From Sphingobium sp. TKS (GTDB lineage Bacteria > Pseudomonadota > Alphaproteobacteria > Sphingomonadales > Sphingomonadaceae), in the NCBI RefSeq assembly GCF_001563265.1, contig NZ_CP005083.1, forward strand, positions 995,001 to 1,059,000: a stretch of DNA of 64,000 nt, written 5' to 3'. Positions 40,304 through 49,088 of the stretch are shown in pieces; within the stretch, counting starts at the first letter, position 1; each line of letters starts with the position of its first letter. The position numbers and the translations under genes were made by a program. The notes under the pieces were generated by a model. That model ran no database searches, was not told the origin of the DNA, and worked only from the letters and a program-made list of their open reading frames with translations.

Positions 40304-40846
40304 CTATTCCTTTAACTCGCAAAATAAATATTTTTTGAGCATGGGTGCGGCTTTATTCGTCCATCGATAAGCGCTCGCAGCGGATTGCTGCGATACTTCC
40401 TCTAAATAGCCCAACGCCGATATTTGCCGCAGAAGTGCGTTGACCTCATTGTCCCTCTCGTCGTTGCCAGTTTGCAACCGAAATTCGCCATGTTGAGATA
40501 GGCTCAAATAATTAAACCGATAAGCCAGTTGCATTACCAGAAAACCTAAAACTTCTTCGAAATCCAAACCCCTTGTGAAGTCGGCGTCGGCCACTTCATC
40601 AAGTTTATCGAATAGAAATTCGAGCCGGTGAGCGTGATTATGCCCCTCGCTCATCAATCCTCTGCCTCGAAGGTAATCAAACACCGCTTCATCATGAGAC
40701 ATGGGTGAGATATAGTTCAATGCCCCGTCGTGCCAAAAAACGGGATTGGACTTGGCATTGTCGAGATCGACGCCCCAAACGAGGGTGACGCGCAGCAAAC
40801 TCCGATATATGGCTTTCTGAAATTGTTGCTGTTGATCCGATATCAC
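40304..40846 (-). CDS. Orphan cytoplasmic protein, AT-richer
   Basis: 180 residues starting at GTG (40846), without signal peptide or membrane segment. The sequence has aromatic-rich helices (LVMQLAYRFNYLSLSQHGEF) and a C-terminal segment that looks like a small winged helix (VNALLRQISALGYLEEVSQQSAASAYRWTNKA). I do not recognise the family. Base composition is clearly lower in GC than in the two flanking operons, and the 293 bases beyond its 3' end hold nothing recognisable. Recent acquisition is plausible. Confidence 0.6.
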   Translation of the reverse strand: MISDQQQQFQKAIYRSLLRVTLVWGVDLDNAKSNPVFWHDGALNYISPMSHDEAVFDYLRGRGLMSEGHNHAHRLEFLFDKLDEVADADFTRGLDFEEVLGFLVMQLAYRFNYLSLSQHGEFRLQTGNDERDNEVNALLRQISALGYLEEVSQQSAASAYRWTNKAAPMLKKYLFCELKE

Positions 40847-40939
40847 AGGTTCAATAATCCCTCTGACGCATGACTGCTATGGACGTTTTTGTATCGAATT
40901 GCAGTCAGTCGCAAAGCCACCCAAATCAGCCAATTCGCC

Positions 40940-41995
40940 TCAATGCTTGCCAGGCTTGTTCGAGGTGCCCTTCGCGGTTGGGTTGAGCAACTGCGCCCCG
41001 GCAGGCAGACTCGTTCCGCCCATGTCCAGCTTCTGCGCTTCACTGCGGGCGATGGTCATCGGATTGTCGCGTTCCTTGATCGCCGCCTTGGTTTCCGCGT
41101 CAACCTGCTCATCCGAATCGCTGTCCCCCGCACCCCGGCTCCACCCCAGGATGATCGACATGCGCCGGTTGCGCGGATCGTAGACATCGCCCTTCGCGAA
41201 AGGCTCGCGGTCGGCCACGCCCTCGATCCGGGCGAAGCGGTCATTGCCGATGCCGCTTGCAGCCAGCGCCTTGCGGGTCGCTTCGGCGCGGGCGGATGAC
41301 AGCATCCAATTGTTCATCGTCTGGCCCGAGCTATAGGGCAGCCCGTCCGTATGCCCGCGCACGATCAGCGGATTGGGCATGGTCTGGATTGTCTTCGCCA
41401 CCTCGTCCACCAGTTCGCGGGCCTGCGGCAGCAGCCGGTCGGTCCCCATGGCGAACATCGCGAAATCGGCCTCGTCGATCAGGTCGATGCGCAGCCCTTC
41501 GCGCGTTTCGGTGAAGCGGACATTCTTGCGCAGCTTGTTGATGCCCTGGCGGCGGGCCATGCGCGCCTCCAGTTCCTTCTTGATCGATTCGAACTTGGCG
41601 CGGTCGGCCGCCTTGGTGGCCTTGCCGCCCTGATCCTTCGTGCCCGACGCGTCGCGCGGCATGGTGATGGCCAGATTGCCCTGACCGCCGGTGGTCGGGT
41701 AATTTTCCTTGCCCATCATGCTGTCGCCGCCGAACATGCCGTTGGAGCCGGCCGAATTTTCCTTCATTTGCACCAGCGTCGGCGTGAAATAGTCCGCCAG
41801 CCCCTTGCGCTGCTTTTCCGTGGTCGCGCCCAGCAGCCACATCAGCAGGAAGAAGGCCATCATCGCCGTCACGAAGTCGGCATAGGCCACTTTCCACGCG
41901 CCGCCATGATGGCCGCCATGGCCCTCGACGATGATCTTCTTGACGATGATCGGCCGGGGTTCGGGCTCGTTCGCCCCGCGCTTCTTCTCCGCCAT
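40940..41995 (-). CDS. motB: Flagellar stator protein MotB
   Basis: 351 residues. A short basic N-terminus is followed by one membrane segment with the proton-carrying Asp in KVAYADFVTAMMAFFLLMW. The periplasmic part carries the OmpA-like peptidoglycan-binding domain, including IVRGHTDGLPYSS and NWMLSSARAEATRKAL. MotB anchors the stator to the wall. It begins 3 bases after motA's stop and belongs to the same transcript, led by a sigma-28-like site. Confidence 0.95.
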   Translation of the reverse strand: MAEKKRGANEPEPRPIIVKKIIVEGHGGHHGGAWKVAYADFVTAMMAFFLLMWLLGATTEKQRKGLADYFTPTLVQMKENSAGSNGMFGGDSMMGKENYPTTGGQGNLAITMPRDASGTKDQGGKATKAADRAKFESIKKELEARMARRQGINKLRKNVRFTETREGLRIDLIDEADFAMFAMGTDRLLPQARELVDEVAKTIQTMPNPLIVRGHTDGLPYSSGQTMNNWMLSSARAEATRKALAASGIGNDRFARIEGVADREPFAKGDVYDPRNRRMSIILGWSRGAGDSDSDEQVDAETKAAIKERDNPMTIARSEAQKLDMGGTSLPAGAQLLNPTAKGTSNKPGKH

Positions 41996-41998
41996 GGC

Positions 41999-42862
41999 TT
42001 ATTTGCCCCGCATGCCGTCGAACACTTCGGCAAAGGCCGGCTGGTTCGCATGGGTCAGGCTGGAGCGCGCCGCCTCGATCACCAGCGGCTGCGGATGACC
42101 GTGCAGCGAGGCGACGATGATCTGCTTGACGACATGGTACATCGACCCGTCCGCCTCGATCACGGCGCGGCAGCGATTGGCGAAGGGATTGACCATGCCA
42201 TAGGCGAGCAACACGCCCAGGAAAGTGCCGACCAGCGCCGAACCGATCATGCCGCCCAATATGGCCGGGGGCTGGTCGATCGAACCCATGGTCTTCACCA
42301 CGCCCAGCACTGCCGCGACGATGCCCAGCGCGGGAAGCGCGTCGGCCAGTCCCTGAAGATTGTCGGCGGGCTTCAGCGACTCATGATGATGGGTCTTGAG
42401 CGCATTATCCATGACCTCCTCGACCGCATGGGGATCGAGCGTGCCGGAGGAGACGACCACCAGCCGCAGCGTGTCGCTGATCAGGTGGATCAGCGTCTTG
42501 TCGCCCATCAGGCGGGGATATTCGGAGAAGATGACCGAGCTGCTCGGGTCCTCGATATGCGGCTCCAGCGCCACCGGCCCTTCAACCCGCAGCGTCTTCA
42601 TCAGCTTGGAGACGAGGAAGATGCAGTCGAGAAAATCCTGCTTTTTGTATTTCGGCCCTTTGAACACCTTGCCCAGTCCGCCGCCCAGCGCCTTCAGGTC
42701 CGCCCCCGAATTGCCGATGATGAGCGCCCCGACGGCCGCGCCGCCGATGATGATCATTTCATGGGGAAGCGCATGCAGAACCGGGCCGATGTCGCCGCCT
42801 GTAAAGATGAAGCCGCCGAACACCATGGCGAGCAGCACGACCAGGCCGATGATTGCGAACAT
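41999..42862 (-). CDS. motA: Flagellar stator protein MotA
   Basis: 287 residues with four membrane segments. The conserved cytoplasmic charged loop and the third-segment ADALPALGIVAAVLGVV motif identify it. Together with MotB it forms the proton channel that drives rotation. A sigma-28-like promoter lies 73 bases upstream. A second, shorter MotA-like gene occurs at 51696. Confidence 0.95.
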   Translation of the reverse strand: MFAIIGLVVLLAMVFGGFIFTGGDIGPVLHALPHEMIIIGGAAVGALIIGNSGADLKALGGGLGKVFKGPKYKKQDFLDCIFLVSKLMKTLRVEGPVALEPHIEDPSSSVIFSEYPRLMGDKTLIHLISDTLRLVVVSSGTLDPHAVEEVMDNALKTHHHESLKPADNLQGLADALPALGIVAAVLGVVKTMGSIDQPPAILGGMIGSALVGTFLGVLLAYGMVNPFANRCRAVIEADGSMYHVVKQIIVASLHGHPQPLVIEAARSSLTHANQPAFAEVFDGMRGK

Positions 42863-42935
42863 GATTATCCCCGAAATTCTGCCCGAAGGCGCCGTCTTGA
42901 TCGAAGCATCGCATGAAAGACGCTCTCGATTGGTT

Positions 42936-42962
42936 AATACGGCTTGGTTATCTGATGGTTTA
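42936..42962 (-). promoter_or_regulatory. Sigma-28-like promoter of motAB
   Basis: Read on the minus strand: TAAA, 15 bases, GCCGTATT. The spacing equals that of the FliA consensus (TAAA-N15-GCCGATAA) and the GCCG core is exact, though the last four -10 bases are not. Confidence 0.5.
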
Positions 42963-43054
42963 GGGCGCCAGTCGAAAAATCCGTGGCGGTATTGCCGACA
43001 GGAAATAAAAACATTTCAGTATGTTATAGGGGGATGGCGTCATATAAGCGCGGC

Positions 43055-43078
43055 GTGCTCCCGCGAGAGCAGGAGCAC
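43055..43078. repeat. Hairpin of the GTGCTCC palindrome family
   Basis: GTGCTCCCGC, loop GAGA, GCAGGAGCAC: one mismatch in 10 bp. It is a near-copy of the hairpin at 5516-5539 and lies 30 bases past the flgL stop, so it may end that transcript. Confidence 0.6.
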
Positions 43079-43107
43079 GGAGCCAAGTCAGCCCGACAGC
43101 TTATTGC

Positions 43108-43953
43108 TTATTTGATCAGATCGAACAGCGTCTGCTGGTTGATCCGCGCAAAGGCGGATTGCGCTGCATTCAACTGGAGCAGTTTGGCCGATACCGAGGA
43201 AATGACCTCGGTCAGATCGGTCGATTCCAGATCGGCGCGCCGTTCCTTGAGATCGATGTCGATATCGGTGAGGCGCGTGCCGATCACGTCCAGCCGGTCG
43301 CTGCGCACGCCCTGCTTGGTCTGTTCCAAGATGACGTGATTCTGCCCCGCCTTTATGGCGTCCAGCGCGGCGATGACATCGGTGTCGGTGCCGCTTTGCA
43401 AGGCTGTGATGCTCTGGCCCAATATGTCGTCCAGCGTCATCGGCGTGCCGTTCACGTCGATCCCTTCGGACACTTCCTGCCGGGTGCCGACCACCGCGAG
43501 ATTAAGGCCGCGGCTCACCGGAACGAGCACGCTCTGCCCGTCGTCGAAGGTTGGGACGCCGTTATAATCCTTTTGGTTGAGCAGCGAATCGACCGTCGTG
43601 CGGATCGTCTTCATTTCCTCGATGATCGCGGTCTTGCTGGCGTCGTTCAGCGATCCGTTGCGCGCTGCCGTCACCAGTTCCTGCGCGCGGGTCAGCAGCG
43701 TGTTCATCTCACCGAGATTGGATTCGGCATTGGCGGCGCGTGTCGTGCCGGTGCTGACATTGGACTGCCAGGCGGCCTGTTGCGCCTGCGCCCGGCCGAT
43801 GTCCGACACCTGCACCCAGGCGAGCGCATTGTCCGATGGCTTGGTGAGCGTCTTGCCGGTCGAAATAGCGGTCTGGCCGTCGACAATGCCCTGGGAGAGC
43901 TGCTGCTGACGGCGGATTTCGGCCAGAAGGGTCTTGTTGGTGATGCCTACCAT
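43108..43953 (-). CDS. flgL: Hook-filament junction protein FlgL
   Basis: 281 residues with a flagellin-like N-terminus (NKTLLAEIRRQQQLSQGIVDGQTAISTGKTLTKPSDN) and a C-terminal helix (SAKLLQLNAAQSAFARINQQTLFDLI). It is the second junction protein between hook and filament. The start is 18 bases after the flgK stop in the long minus-strand operon. Confidence 0.92.
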   Translation of the reverse strand: MVGITNKTLLAEIRRQQQLSQGIVDGQTAISTGKTLTKPSDNALAWVQVSDIGRAQAQQAAWQSNVSTGTTRAANAESNLGEMNTLLTRAQELVTAARNGSLNDASKTAIIEEMKTIRTTVDSLLNQKDYNGVPTFDDGQSVLVPVSRGLNLAVVGTRQEVSEGIDVNGTPMTLDDILGQSITALQSGTDTDVIAALDAIKAGQNHVILEQTKQGVRSDRLDVIGTRLTDIDIDLKERRADLESTDLTEVISSVSAKLLQLNAAQSAFARINQQTLFDLIK

Positions 43954-43971
43954 GGTTCGGTTCCTTGCCCT

Positions 43972-45306
43972 TCAGATGATCTGCAGGATCGCGTCGACGG
44001 TTTCCTTCGCGACCTGAAGGATCTTCGCGCTGCCCGAATAAGCCTGCTGGATGCGCAACAAATCGGCCGCCTCCATGTCGAGGTCGACGCCGCTCACCGC
44101 TTCGCGCGCGGACACGGCCTGATCGCTGCGGCTCTGCGCCGTGGTCTGCTCGGCCTTGGTGGAGGAGAGGAGGTTGGCATGGGTCGCGATCAGCGCGGTC
44201 CAGCCCTGTTCGACGCTGCCATTGCCGCGCAGAGACGCCGAAACGGTCAGCAGATTGCCGTTCGGCGTGCCGTCCGACGATTTGGCGGCAAGCTGGGCCG
44301 GGTCGCTGATCAGCGCGGTGACGCTGGCGGCGGTGGTTCCGGACAGCAGCGCCGCGCCGGCGGCGCCTGCATCGGTGCGTCCCTGGGCATGCCACGCGTT
44401 CATGTCGGTGACGAACTGCTGCGCCAGCGTGTCGAGGCTGGCGTGCCGATCGGCCACGGTAACGGCGACGGAAAAAAGTCCGCCCAGCGCGCCGCTGGTC
44501 GGCACGGCGAGCGCGGTGCCGCCGCTCGTCGCCAGCGCCAGCGTGCCGTTGCTATTGACGGTAAGGGCCAGAGGTGTGGCGCTGCTGCCCTGCACCAGCG
44601 TCTGGCCGTTCAGCGTGACCTGCGCCTGATCATGCGCGCCGAAGCTGACGTCGATATTGAGATTGGACGACAATGTGCCCAGCGCCGCGTCGCGCCCGTC
44701 GAGCAGTTGCGCATAGGCCGAAGTGCCCGGCGCCGCGCGCAGCAGGCTGTTGTTGATGTCGGCCAGCGCCGAGAGCGCCTGGTTGATCGTCGTCACGGAC
44801 GCCTGCGCTTCGGTCGCGATGCCGCTCGACACCTGGGTCAGATCCGCCGCCGTCTGCTGGAACGCTTGCGCGACGCGGCTGATGCTGTCCAGCGTCGTCA
44901 CGCGCAGGGAGTTGTCGTTCGGGCGGGCGGCCAGCTTGTCCATATTCTGGAACATGCCGGTCATGAGCTGGCCGACGCCGGTTTCCGTGTCGTTGAGCGC
45001 CGTTTCCGAATCGGTCAGCCAGCGCATCCGCGCCACCGCGCTGCCGAGCTGCATATTGGTATAGCGTACCGTCGCATCCAGATAGGGATCGGTGGCGCGG
45101 TTGACGCTCTTGACATCAGTGCCGCCGAAATTGCCGCGGGAAATATAGACGGCCATGGTCGCGGTGGAGGAACCGGACTCGATCGTCGTAACCGACCGGC
45201 GCGAATAGCCTTCCGTGCTGGCGTTGGCGATATTCTCCGCCACCGCCGCCATTGCGGTGCGATAGGCCTTTGTGCCGGACGCGCCGATGATGAAGAGGTC
45301 GCTCAT
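43972..45306 (-). CDS. flgK: Hook-associated protein FlgK
   Basis: 444 residues. The N-terminal rod/hook motif (GTKAYRTAMAAVAENIANASTEGYSRR) and the C-terminal GVDLDMEAADLLRIQQAYSGSAKILQVAKE are typical. It is the first hook-filament junction protein. It overlaps the flgJ stop by 4 bases. Confidence 0.95.
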   Translation of the reverse strand: MSDLFIIGASGTKAYRTAMAAVAENIANASTEGYSRRSVTTIESGSSTATMAVYISRGNFGGTDVKSVNRATDPYLDATVRYTNMQLGSAVARMRWLTDSETALNDTETGVGQLMTGMFQNMDKLAARPNDNSLRVTTLDSISRVAQAFQQTAADLTQVSSGIATEAQASVTTINQALSALADINNSLLRAAPGTSAYAQLLDGRDAALGTLSSNLNIDVSFGAHDQAQVTLNGQTLVQGSSATPLALTVNSNGTLALATSGGTALAVPTSGALGGLFSVAVTVADRHASLDTLAQQFVTDMNAWHAQGRTDAGAAGAALLSGTTAASVTALISDPAQLAAKSSDGTPNGNLLTVSASLRGNGSVEQGWTALIATHANLLSSTKAEQTTAQSRSDQAVSAREAVSGVDLDMEAADLLRIQQAYSGSAKILQVAKETVDAILQII

Positions 45307-45626
45307 TCAACCTTGCCTTCAGCCTGGCCCGCAGCGGCGGGGCTGGATGCGCCCAGCTTCGCGCCGAACTGGTGCATCAGCATTTCAGCGATGCCGAGCG
45401 TGCCCCGGCTCGCCATGCTGTCTGCGGTGCGGGCGTCGGCCATGTCGCGGAACTGATCGGTGGCGCTGGAATCGCTGATGCCTTCGGCCAGGCTGGCAGA
45501 GCGCATCGCGCCCATCATCTGGCGCAGGAAGATCGCCTCGAACTGCTGCGCGGCTTTTTCCAGCGACGCCTTGCTCTGGGTTCCGCCGGCCTGAGCCGCC
45601 GCCGTCGAAGTCGAGTGTATCTGCAT
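45303..45626 (-). CDS. flgJ: Rod-binding protein FlgJ, rod domain only
   Basis: 107 residues from the ATG at 45626, which overlaps the flgI stop (TGATG); a GTG one codon earlier is possible. Only the rod-capping domain is present (AAQQFEAIFLRQMMGAMRSAS), without the muramidase half of the enterobacterial protein. The wall-cutting activity is probably supplied by the lytic transglycosylase gene at 54264. Confidence 0.88.
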   Translation of the reverse strand: MQIHSTSTAAAQAGGTQSKASLEKAAQQFEAIFLRQMMGAMRSASLAEGISDSSATDQFRDMADARTADSMASRGTLGIAEMLMHQFGAKLGASSPAAAGQAEGKVE

Positions 45627-46738
45627 CACAACACCACCAGTTCAGCCTTCAACGCGCCCGCCTGTTTCAAGGCTTCGAGGATCGCGACCATGTCCGCGGG
45701 GGAGGCGCCGATGGCGTTCACCGCTTTGACTATATCGGCCAAAGAGGCTCCACCTTTAAAATTAATCATCGGTCTCTTTTCCTGATCGATCGAAATCGAA
45801 CTGGATTGCTCCACTGCCGTCTGTCCCTGAGAGAAGGGCGCGGGCTGGACGACGCGGGGCGATTCATTGACGCTGACCGTGATTTTCCCGTGCGCGATGG
45901 CGGCGGGATGGATCTTCACCGCGCCGTTGATGACGACCGTGCCGGTGCGGGCGTTGACGATCACCTTGGCGGGCGCATCGGCGGGCGAGACCTCGATATT
46001 CTCGATCAGGCCCATCATCATGACGCGGTCGGTGGCACCCGGCGCGGCGTCGATGGAGACCGAAACGGCGTCCGTGGCCTTGGCGCGGTGATCTCCGAAG
46101 GTGCGGTTGATGCCGTCCGCCACCCGGAGGGCGGTGGTGAGGTCGGCTTCCGAAAGGTTGAAGGTGAGGGTAGGCGCGGTGTCGAAGCCGGTGGCTACGG
46201 CGCGTTCGACGGTCGCTCCGCCCGGAATGCGCCCGGCGGAGGGAATGTTGACCGACACCTGGCTGCCGTCCGCTCCGGACACGCCGAGGCCGCCGACGGC
46301 GAGGTTGCCCTGCGCCATGCCGTAAATTTCGTTATCCGCGCCGCGCAGCGGGGTCATGATCAGCGTGCCGCCGCGCAGCGACTTGGCCTTGCCGAGCGCC
46401 GAGACGGTGACGTCCAGCCGCTGGCCGGGCTTGGCGAAGGCGGGCAGGTCCGCCGTCACTAGGACCGCCGCCGCGTTCTTGAGCGCCGGATTGATCCCCT
46501 GCGGCAGCGTCAGGCCGAAACGCGAGACCACGCCCTTCATGCCCTGCGTCGCATAGTCCAGGCTGTCGTCGCCGGTGCCCGCGAGGCCGACGACGATGCC
46601 GTACCCGGTGAGCTGGTTGGGACGCACGCCCTGGAAGGTGCCGAGATCCTTGATCCGCTCGGCATGGGCGGGAGCCGCCAGCAGCGCCATCAGGGGCAGG
46701 AGGAAGCGAAACAGGCGGGTCATGGCTTGCATGTCCAT
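45626..46738 (-). CDS. flgI: Flagellar P-ring protein FlgI
   Basis: 370 residues with a signal peptide ending APAHA. The opening ERIKDLGTFQGVRPNQLTGYGIVVGLAGTGD and the final SLADIVKAVNAIGASPADMVAILEALKQAGAL are diagnostic. It forms the periplasmic P-ring in the peptidoglycan layer. It overlaps flgH by one base; Met3 or Met6 could also be used as start. Confidence 0.96.
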   Translation of the reverse strand: MDMQAMTRLFRFLLPLMALLAAPAHAERIKDLGTFQGVRPNQLTGYGIVVGLAGTGDDSLDYATQGMKGVVSRFGLTLPQGINPALKNAAAVLVTADLPAFAKPGQRLDVTVSALGKAKSLRGGTLIMTPLRGADNEIYGMAQGNLAVGGLGVSGADGSQVSVNIPSAGRIPGGATVERAVATGFDTAPTLTFNLSEADLTTALRVADGINRTFGDHRAKATDAVSVSIDAAPGATDRVMMMGLIENIEVSPADAPAKVIVNARTGTVVINGAVKIHPAAIAHGKITVSVNESPRVVQPAPFSQGQTAVEQSSSISIDQEKRPMINFKGGASLADIVKAVNAIGASPADMVAILEALKQAGALKAELVVL

Positions 46739-47427
46739 CAGAAGGGGCTGATCATGGAGAAGAAGCGCTGCAACCAGCCCTGACGGCTGGCGCGGGCGAT
46801 CTCACCCTTGCCGGTGTAGATGATCTTGGCGTCGGCCACGCGGGTCGAGGCGATGCGGTTGTCCGGGCCGATATCGGCCTGACGGACGAGGCCGCTGATC
46901 TGGATATATTCGTCGCCGCGATTGAGCGTCAGCGCCTTCTCGCCCTTCACCAGCATCGTGCCGTTGGGATAGGTCGCCGCGATCGTCACGGTGATCTCGC
47001 CATTCAGCGCATTGGACTGGGTGGCGGCGCCCTTGCCGGTGAAGGCATTGCTGCCGCTGGAGCCGATGTCGCTGGCGGAAAAGAGCTTCGACAACGGGCC
47101 GGTGCTGGGCGGCGTCAGCGCAATGCTGCCGTCGCGTTTGGTGTCGGCGCTGTTGCTCTTGGTCGCCTGCGTCCTTTCGACCAGGACGATGGTGATGATG
47201 TCGCCGACGCTGGTCGCCCGCGCCCCGCTGGTGAGTGGGGTGTAGCCCATCGACGCCTGGAAGATCGAACCGTTGGCCGCAGGCGCGGCAGGAGCGGCAA
47301 CGACCGTGGGGGCATAAAATTGCCGCTCGGCATCGCGCTTCTTGCCGGCCATGGCCGGGGAGGCGGCAAGAGTGACCATCGACAGGGCGAGCAGGGAGGC
47401 CAAAGCGAGGCGCATCGTCATCCTCAC
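46738..47427 (-). CDS. flgH: Flagellar L-ring protein FlgH lacking the lipobox Cys
   Basis: 229 residues. The L-ring motifs ATSVGDIITIVLVERTQATKSNSA and YIQISGLVRQADIGPDNRIASTRVADAKI are intact. FlgH is normally a lipoprotein, but here the signal peptide (ending SPAMA-GKK) has no lipobox and the entire protein contains no cysteine. It is therefore predicted to be cut by signal peptidase I and to assemble in the outer membrane without a lipid anchor. It overlaps flgG by 4 bases and flgI by one. Confidence 0.93.
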   Translation of the reverse strand: MRMTMRLALASLLALSMVTLAASPAMAGKKRDAERQFYAPTVVAAPAAPAANGSIFQASMGYTPLTSGARATSVGDIITIVLVERTQATKSNSADTKRDGSIALTPPSTGPLSKLFSASDIGSSGSNAFTGKGAATQSNALNGEITVTIAATYPNGTMLVKGEKALTLNRGDEYIQISGLVRQADIGPDNRIASTRVADAKIIYTGKGEIARASRQGWLQRFFSMISPF

Positions 47428-48209
47428 AATTGCTGGTTGACGTACTGGAGCATCTCGTCGGTCGCCTTGATCATCTTGGAATTGACCTCATAGGCGCGCT
47501 GGGTTTCGATCATGTCGACCAGCTCCTCCACGACATTGACGTTCGAGGTTTCGAGATAGCCCGAGCGGACAACGCCCCGGCCATCCAGCCCCGCGACGCC
47601 GACCTGCGGCGTGCCGCTGGCGGCGCTTTCCTTGAGCAGATTGCCGCCGACAGCGGTCAGGCCCGCCGGATTCATGAAGCTCGCCAGTTCGATCTGGCCG
47701 AGCTGGGTCGGTTCGGTCTGCCCCTGAAGCGTGGCGGAGACGGTGCCGTCATTGCCGATGGTGACGCTCGCGCCTTGCGGCACGGTGATCTGCGGGATCA
47801 GCGGCAGGCCGTCGCTGGTGACGACCGTGCCTTCGGCCGTGGTCGTGAAATTGCCCGCGCGGGTGTAGGCGATGGAGCCGTCGGGCTGCTGCACCTGGAA
47901 ATAGCCCGAACCCTCGATCGCCATGTCCAGCGTATTGCCGGTCTGGTTCAGCGTGCCCTGCTCGTTGATCTTGCTGGTGCCCTGCAACGAGACGCCCGAG
48001 CCGAGGTTGAGGCCGGTGGCGAACTTGTTCTGGCTGTCGCTGTTGGCGCCCGCCGCCACGATCTGCTGATAGGCCAGCGTTTCGAAATCGGCGCGGTCGC
48101 GCTTGAAGCCGGTGGTGTTGACGTTCGCCAGGTTGTTGGCGATCACACGCATCTTCGTGTTTTGCGCGTCAAGGCCGGTGCGGGCGACATGAAGGGCTGC
48201 GTTGGTCAT
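47424..48209 (-). CDS. flgG: Distal rod protein FlgG
   Basis: 261 residues, standard length. N-terminal LHVARTGLDAQNTKMRVIANNLANVNTTGFKRDRADF and C-terminal SNVNVVEELVDMIETQRAYEVNSKMIKATDEMLQYVNQ are the rod family signatures. It is preceded by its own sigma-54 site between flgF and flgG, so flgG to flgL can be transcribed separately from the upstream flgB-F genes. Confidence 0.96.
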   Translation of the reverse strand: MTNAALHVARTGLDAQNTKMRVIANNLANVNTTGFKRDRADFETLAYQQIVAAGANSDSQNKFATGLNLGSGVSLQGTSKINEQGTLNQTGNTLDMAIEGSGYFQVQQPDGSIAYTRAGNFTTTAEGTVVTSDGLPLIPQITVPQGASVTIGNDGTVSATLQGQTEPTQLGQIELASFMNPAGLTAVGGNLLKESAASGTPQVGVAGLDGRGVVRSGYLETSNVNVVEELVDMIETQRAYEVNSKMIKATDEMLQYVNQQL

Positions 48210-48246
48210 CGTCTATCTCCGTGAGGCAGGCTCATGCGGACTTCAA

Positions 48247-48263
48247 AGCAAAGATCGTGCCAA
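48247..48263 (-). promoter_or_regulatory. Sigma-54 promoter of flgG
   Basis: Minus strand TTGGCACG-ATCT-TTGCT, matching the -24/-12 consensus (TTGGCACR-N4-TTGCW) in every conserved base. The expected transcript start is about 25-30 bases before the flgG ATG. Confidence 0.8.
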
Positions 48264-48272
48264 AATTAACCA

Positions 48273-49016
48273 TTAACTGTCGAGGCGCATCAGCGATGCG
48301 CCGCCGTCGTCGAGCTGCTTGGCGGTGTCGATCATCTTGACCTGGGTTTCCCAGGCGCGGCTGGCCTCGATCATCTGCACCAGCGCGGACGTCGCGTTCA
48401 CGTTCGATCCTTCCAGCGAACCGCCGGTCACGCTGGCGAGCGGATCGTCGGGCAGCGCGCCGCCATTCACTTCGCGGAACAGCCCGTCCGTGCCCTTGGC
48501 GATGCCGGAGCCGACCGGGCTGACCAGTTTCAGCTTGTCGACCTGCTGCGGATTGGCGGGGTCGCCGCCCTGCGGCACGCCCCAGATGCTGCCGTCCTTG
48601 GCGATGGAGACGCTGTCCATCTGCGGCAGGGTGATGGGGCCGCCTTCGCCCAGCACGGGCAGGCCGTCGCCGGTCGTGAGCAGGCCGCTGTCGGTGACCT
48701 TCAGGTCGCCGCGGCGCGTATAGGCTTCGCCGCCGTCCGGACCCTGAACGGCAAGCATTGCATCGCCGTTCAGGGCCACGTCCAGCGGATTGCCCGTTTC
48801 CGTGACCGCGCCTTGCGCCATGTCGGCGGCGATCACCTGTTCGGACGCTTGCGCCCGCGTGTTGAGGCTGTCGCCCTTGATCCAGCGCGTCTCGGCATTG
48901 GCGATTTCGGCGCGAAAGCCGGTCGTGTTGACGTTCGCCAGATTGTTGGAGATCGCCGCCTGCCGCGCCATCGCGCCGCGCATCGCGGTGAGTGCCGTGT
49001 TGACGAGCCGGTCCAT
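48273..49016 (-). CDS. flgF: Proximal rod protein FlgF
   Basis: 247 residues. N-terminal VNTALTAMRGAMARQAAISNNLANVNTTGFRAE and C-terminal SNVNATSALVQMIEASRAWETQVKMI identify a rod protein; position before flgG and length point to FlgF. A palindromic repeat lies in the 72-base gap to flgE. Confidence 0.93.
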   Translation of the reverse strand: MDRLVNTALTAMRGAMARQAAISNNLANVNTTGFRAEIANAETRWIKGDSLNTRAQASEQVIAADMAQGAVTETGNPLDVALNGDAMLAVQGPDGGEAYTRRGDLKVTDSGLLTTGDGLPVLGEGGPITLPQMDSVSIAKDGSIWGVPQGGDPANPQQVDKLKLVSPVGSGIAKGTDGLFREVNGGALPDDPLASVTGGSLEGSNVNATSALVQMIEASRAWETQVKMIDTAKQLDDGGASLMRLDS

Positions 49017-49054
49017 GGGTGAGTCCTGTTCTTGCGGGTGCCGGAAACAATCCT

Positions 49055-49080
49055 GTCATCCCCGCCTACGCGGGAATGAC
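49055..49080. repeat. Single palindromic repeat in flgE-flgF gap
   Basis: GTCATCCCCGCCTACGCGGG-AATGAC, one hairpin of the same family as the arms at 18359-18446. It interrupts the flagellar operon and may act as an attenuating or stabilising hairpin. Confidence 0.65.
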
Positions 49081-49088
49081 GAAGGAGT

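Noticed and set aside
40843..41043. 66-residue minus-strand frame upstream of the orphan
   Set aside because: Overlaps the 3' end of motB in another frame and is Arg/Trp/Ser-rich without support.
48232..49059. 275-residue minus-strand frame over flgF
   Set aside because: Out-of-frame shadow of flgF, Arg/Gly-rich with no domain.
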